In this document: positions 7,458 through 9,538 of the stretch, in pieces
Layout: each line of letters opens with the position of its first letter
Position numbering within the stretch: position 1 is the stretch's first letter
Source of the DNA: an uncultured Bacteroidota bacterium
GTDB lineage: Bacteria > Bacteroidota > Bacteroidia > Flavobacteriales > Flavobacteriaceae
DNA length: 9,538 nt
Assembly (NCBI GenBank): GCA_903879875.1
Contig: CAIRNC010000313.1
Span: forward strand, 1 to 9,538
Direction: 5' to 3'
The notes under the pieces: generated by a model
The model's input: only the letters and a program-made list of their open reading frames with translations
Database searches by the model: none
Told to the model about the DNA's origin: nothing
Program-made: the position numbers and the translations under genes

Positions 7458-8379
7458 TGTACTTTAATTTTTCATTTTTATCCCATATACCCCAATAAGC
7501 ACCTACTTCACCTTCGGCTCCTACTTTCCATGATTCGTCAAATGAAGAAAAATAAAAAATAGCTATATCTTCTTCTTGCGCCCAGAGTTGGGTATTGATA
7601 AAATACTTTACAGCACTACTTTCGGAAGGATGAGAATCTCTGAAACTTTCGCCTTTACTTGGCCATCCTGTTTCGGTAATGATGACTTTTTTGCCATTAG
7701 CAACACTCAAAGCTTGATGGTACATACTTTTCATGTGTGGCAAAGAATAATCCAAATGACTTCCTTCCCAAAACGGATAACAATTGGTTAAAATCACATC
7801 GCAGGCTTCGGTGATCCTTGGTTTTATTGTAAACTCATAATAGGCATCAACATAACCAACAGGAATTGTTTCAGGAATAGCTTTTTTCACTTTATTGATG
7901 AAATCTAAAAGCTCGTCTTCGGTTAAATCTTTGCGATACATGACTTCGTTTCCAACGGCAGCTATGTCAACAAAACCTTCATTTGCGAGTTTAATTAAAC
8001 CTTCAATTTCTCTTTCATTCACTTCAGCATCATCACCAAGCCATGCTCCGACTAGGGTTTTAATACCATATTCGCGGGCAATTTTGGGAATAAATTCATT
8101 GCCTTCAGTGCACGAAAAAGAACGCACCCATTTGGTGTGAGGCGCAATAATTTTCATTCGTCTTCTAACTTGTTCTTCGGTTATGATGTCACCGGGTTTT
8201 TGTCCGTCTTCGTAAAGACTAAAACAGAGTCCGTGCATTCCTGATTTTAATACTTCGTTGAAGAAACTTTTTATTTCATTAGGCGATTTATTTGAATAAT
8301 CCATTCCAACTGTAAAATCGGTATTTTCGGAATAATCAAAACGGCTTAGGGAGTGGGGATATTCCTTTCTAAATGACAT
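7444..8379 (-). CDS. GH17 family glycoside hydrolase, leaderless
   Basis: This 311-residue protein is a complete GH17 domain with acid/base Glu145 (AAVGNEV), nucleophile Glu236 (VIITETGWP), YPFWEG (201-206) and SSFDESWK (278-285). There is no signal peptide or membrane segment, so it is expected in the cytosol. It is a close paralogue of the GH17 domain in the gene just upstream: by eye around 60 percent of residues agree, including the C-terminal GIWDKNEKLKYN block, so the two probably arose by tandem duplication. Its ATG overlaps the end of that gene by 11 bases and its end overlaps the next GH17 gene by 14. Role inferred: breakdown, or possibly transglycosylation, of imported beta-1,3-gluco-oligosaccharides. 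The first 20 residues resemble no part of the neighbour and may be a short specific extension. Confidence 0.9.
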   Translation of the reverse strand: MSFRKEYPHSLSRFDYSENTDFTVGMDYSNKSPNEIKSFFNEVLKSGMHGLCFSLYEDGQKPGDIITEEQVRRRMKIIAPHTKWVRSFSCTEGNEFIPKIAREYGIKTLVGAWLGDDAEVNEREIEGLIKLANEGFVDIAAVGNEVMYRKDLTEDELLDFINKVKKAIPETIPVGYVDAYYEFTIKPRITEACDVILTNCYPFWEGSHLDYSLPHMKSMYHQALSVANGKKVIITETGWPSKGESFRDSHPSESSAVKYFINTQLWAQEEDIAIFYFSSFDESWKVGAEGEVGAYWGIWDKNEKLKYNEQL

Positions 8380-9538
8380 AATCTTCGGTTTTATTATATT
8401 TTAATTTTTCATTTTTATCCCAAATTCCCCATCTGGCACCAACTTCTCCTTCGTGTTTGGTTTTCCAAGATTCATCAAATGAAGAAAAGTAGAATAATTC
8501 AATTTTTTTATTTTTAGCCCATTCTTGAACAGCAATAAAATATTTCATTGCGTTTGCTTTTGAAGGTATTGCTGCTTCAATAAATTCGCCTTTATTTGGC
8601 CATCCTGTTTCTGTAATAATGACTTTTTTGCCTTTGGCTACCTCTTGTGTCACTTCCAACATTCTGTTTAAATAGGACGTTGCAAAATCATTGTCAGCAC
8701 CTTCCCAGAAAGGATAAAAATTGGCTAAAACAACATCGCAAGCTGCTACCAATGCTGGTTTATCAAGAAATTGATAATAAGCATCTACATATCCAACAGG
8801 AATCGTTTTGGGCAAGGCTTCTCTCACTCGGTTGATATATTGAATTAACTCTTGTTCTGCAATTTCTCCACGATGCAACACTTCATTTCCAACGGCAGCA
8901 ATATCTACTAAACCAGCATTAGCCAAGGCAATGAGTGCTTGAATTTCTTTCTCGTTTTTTTCTTTATCATTACTAATCCACGCCCCTACTAAAGTTTTTA
9001 TTCCTTTTTGTTTCGCAATTTCAGGTGTTAATTCGTTTCCTTCTGTACAAGAGAAAGTACGAATCCATTGTGTATGTGGTGCAATAACATCTATTCGGCG
9101 GCGAATTTGATTTTCTGATACAATATCACCAATTTCCTGATTTTCTAAATAAGGACTAAAACACAAACCATGTACCCCATTATTTAATATTTCTGAAAAA
9201 AGTATATTGATTTCTTCTTCGCTTTTAGTACTCAAATCGATACCTGTAACTGCATTCAAACCATTTCTGTTTTTATCTAAAGAAAGTAATTTTCCCGTAA
9301 GTTGGGCTGAAGATTGTTTTATTACGGATTCTTTTCTTTCGTCTAATTCTTTTTTAATATCTCTGGCTTTTTCTTCTGTCAAGTCATAATTTCTCATGAC
9401 CCACATGGCTATCAATGTGCCTAAAATTGGAATTCCTGAGAAGAAAAGTCGTAAACCAGTTACGGCTCCCTCTGTTTGTGTTGCGGCACCTGGATGGAAA
9501 TCTACAAATGACATTATAACTCCTGTTAATAATCCCGC
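8369..9538 (-). CDS. GPH/MelB-type sugar symporter fused to a GH17 glucanase domain (5' end outside window)
   Basis: The frame is open to the right edge, giving 389 visible residues; the ATG at 9514 is internal. Residues 1-69 look like the C-terminus of an MFS_2/GPH (MelB-like) sugar:cation symporter. There is the end of a helix, a loop with the family pattern P-x-x-x-T-Q-T-x-x-A-x-x-G-x-R, a last membrane helix (about 29-49, LRLFFSGIPILGTLIAMWVM) and a charged cytosolic tail. A charged linker (about 50-95) leads into a GH17 domain (96-389) with acid/base Glu219 (AAVGNEV) and nucleophile Glu310 (VIITETGWP). Both termini of MelB-type carriers are cytosolic, so the GH17 domain should sit at the inner face of the inner membrane. 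Inferred role: import beta-1,3-gluco-oligosaccharides and process them on entry. The transporter assignment rests on one helix and loop; most of it lies outside the window. Confidence 0.82.
   Translation of the reverse strand, partial: AGLLTGVIMSFVDFHPGAATQTEGAVTGLRLFFSGIPILGTLIAMWVMRNYDLTEEKARDIKKELDERKESVIKQSSAQLTGKLLSLDKNRNGLNAVTGIDLSTKSEEEINILFSEILNNGVHGLCFSPYLENQEIGDIVSENQIRRRIDVIAPHTQWIRTFSCTEGNELTPEIAKQKGIKTLVGAWISNDKEKNEKEIQALIALANAGLVDIAAVGNEVLHRGEIAEQELIQYINRVREALPKTIPVGYVDAYYQFLDKPALVAACDVVLANFYPFWEGADNDFATSYLNRMLEVTQEVAKGKKVIITETGWPNKGEFIEAAIPSKANAMKYFIAVQEWAKNKKIELFYFSSFDESWKTKHEGEVGARWGIWDKNEKLKYNKTEDYVI
9332..9538 (-). other. Transporter-derived segment: last loop, TM helix and tail of an MFS_2 symporter
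   Basis: Read leftwards, the visible residues give the end of a hydrophobic helix, a loop with QTEGAVTGLR that aligns with the QTxxALxGIR pattern before the last helix of MelB-like carriers, one hydrophobic helix at about 9392-9454, and NYDLTEEKARDIKKELDERK, the usual type of amphipathic tail that ends such carriers. Instead of a stop codon, the frame continues into GH17. Confidence 0.7.

Noticed and set aside
8369..9514. Fusion protein beginning at the ATG at 9514, as a GH17 with a single N-terminal membrane anchor
   Set aside because: The frame stays open to the window edge and the upstream residues continue a hydrophobic helix; the loop and helix match the end of a MelB-like carrier rather than a signal anchor. 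Only 24 bases lie beyond, so this remains testable.

Overview
The window looks like chromosome of a Flavobacterium-like member of the Bacteroidota. The evidence is AT-rich sequence, two proteins ending in type IX secretion (T9SS) sorting tails, an A-rich leader without Shine-Dalgarno before one start, a Bacteroidota-type TAnnTTTG promoter box, and a GH16 domain layout typical of flavobacteria. No RNA genes, insertion sequences or CRISPR arrays were seen.

Left part, + strand (1-4615). The 3' end of a large repetitive surface protein comes first: six tandem copies of a roughly 66-residue unit, an Ig-like domain, two further related beta-domains and a T9SS tail. A clear hairpin terminator follows. 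Next is a two-gene unit: a multi-spanning DUF5687-type membrane protein, then, 4 bases on, an ABC ATPase. Together they probably form a transporter of unknown substrate. A hairpin with T-runs on both strands separates this block from the convergent block on the right.

Right part, - strand (4780-9538). Four genes are packed as one likely operon, read from the right edge leftwards. The first is a polypeptide whose visible start matches the C-terminal end of a GPH/MelB-type sugar:cation symporter (MFS_2), continuing in frame into a complete GH17 beta-1,3-glucanase-type domain. It is followed by two leaderless GH17 proteins overlapping by 11 and 14 bases, then a secreted GH16 laminarinase-type enzyme with FN3-like, accessory and T9SS domains. 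This reads as the downstream part of a beta-1,3-glucan (laminarin-type) utilisation locus. GH16 would cut polymer outside the cell, oligosaccharides would reach the inner membrane, and the symporter would deliver them to GH17 enzymes in the cytosol, one of them tethered to the transporter. SusC/SusD-like genes and the operon promoter are not in view.

The most notable item is the transporter-GH17 fusion. Its reading frame is open to the window edge, so the transporter's main body must lie outside.
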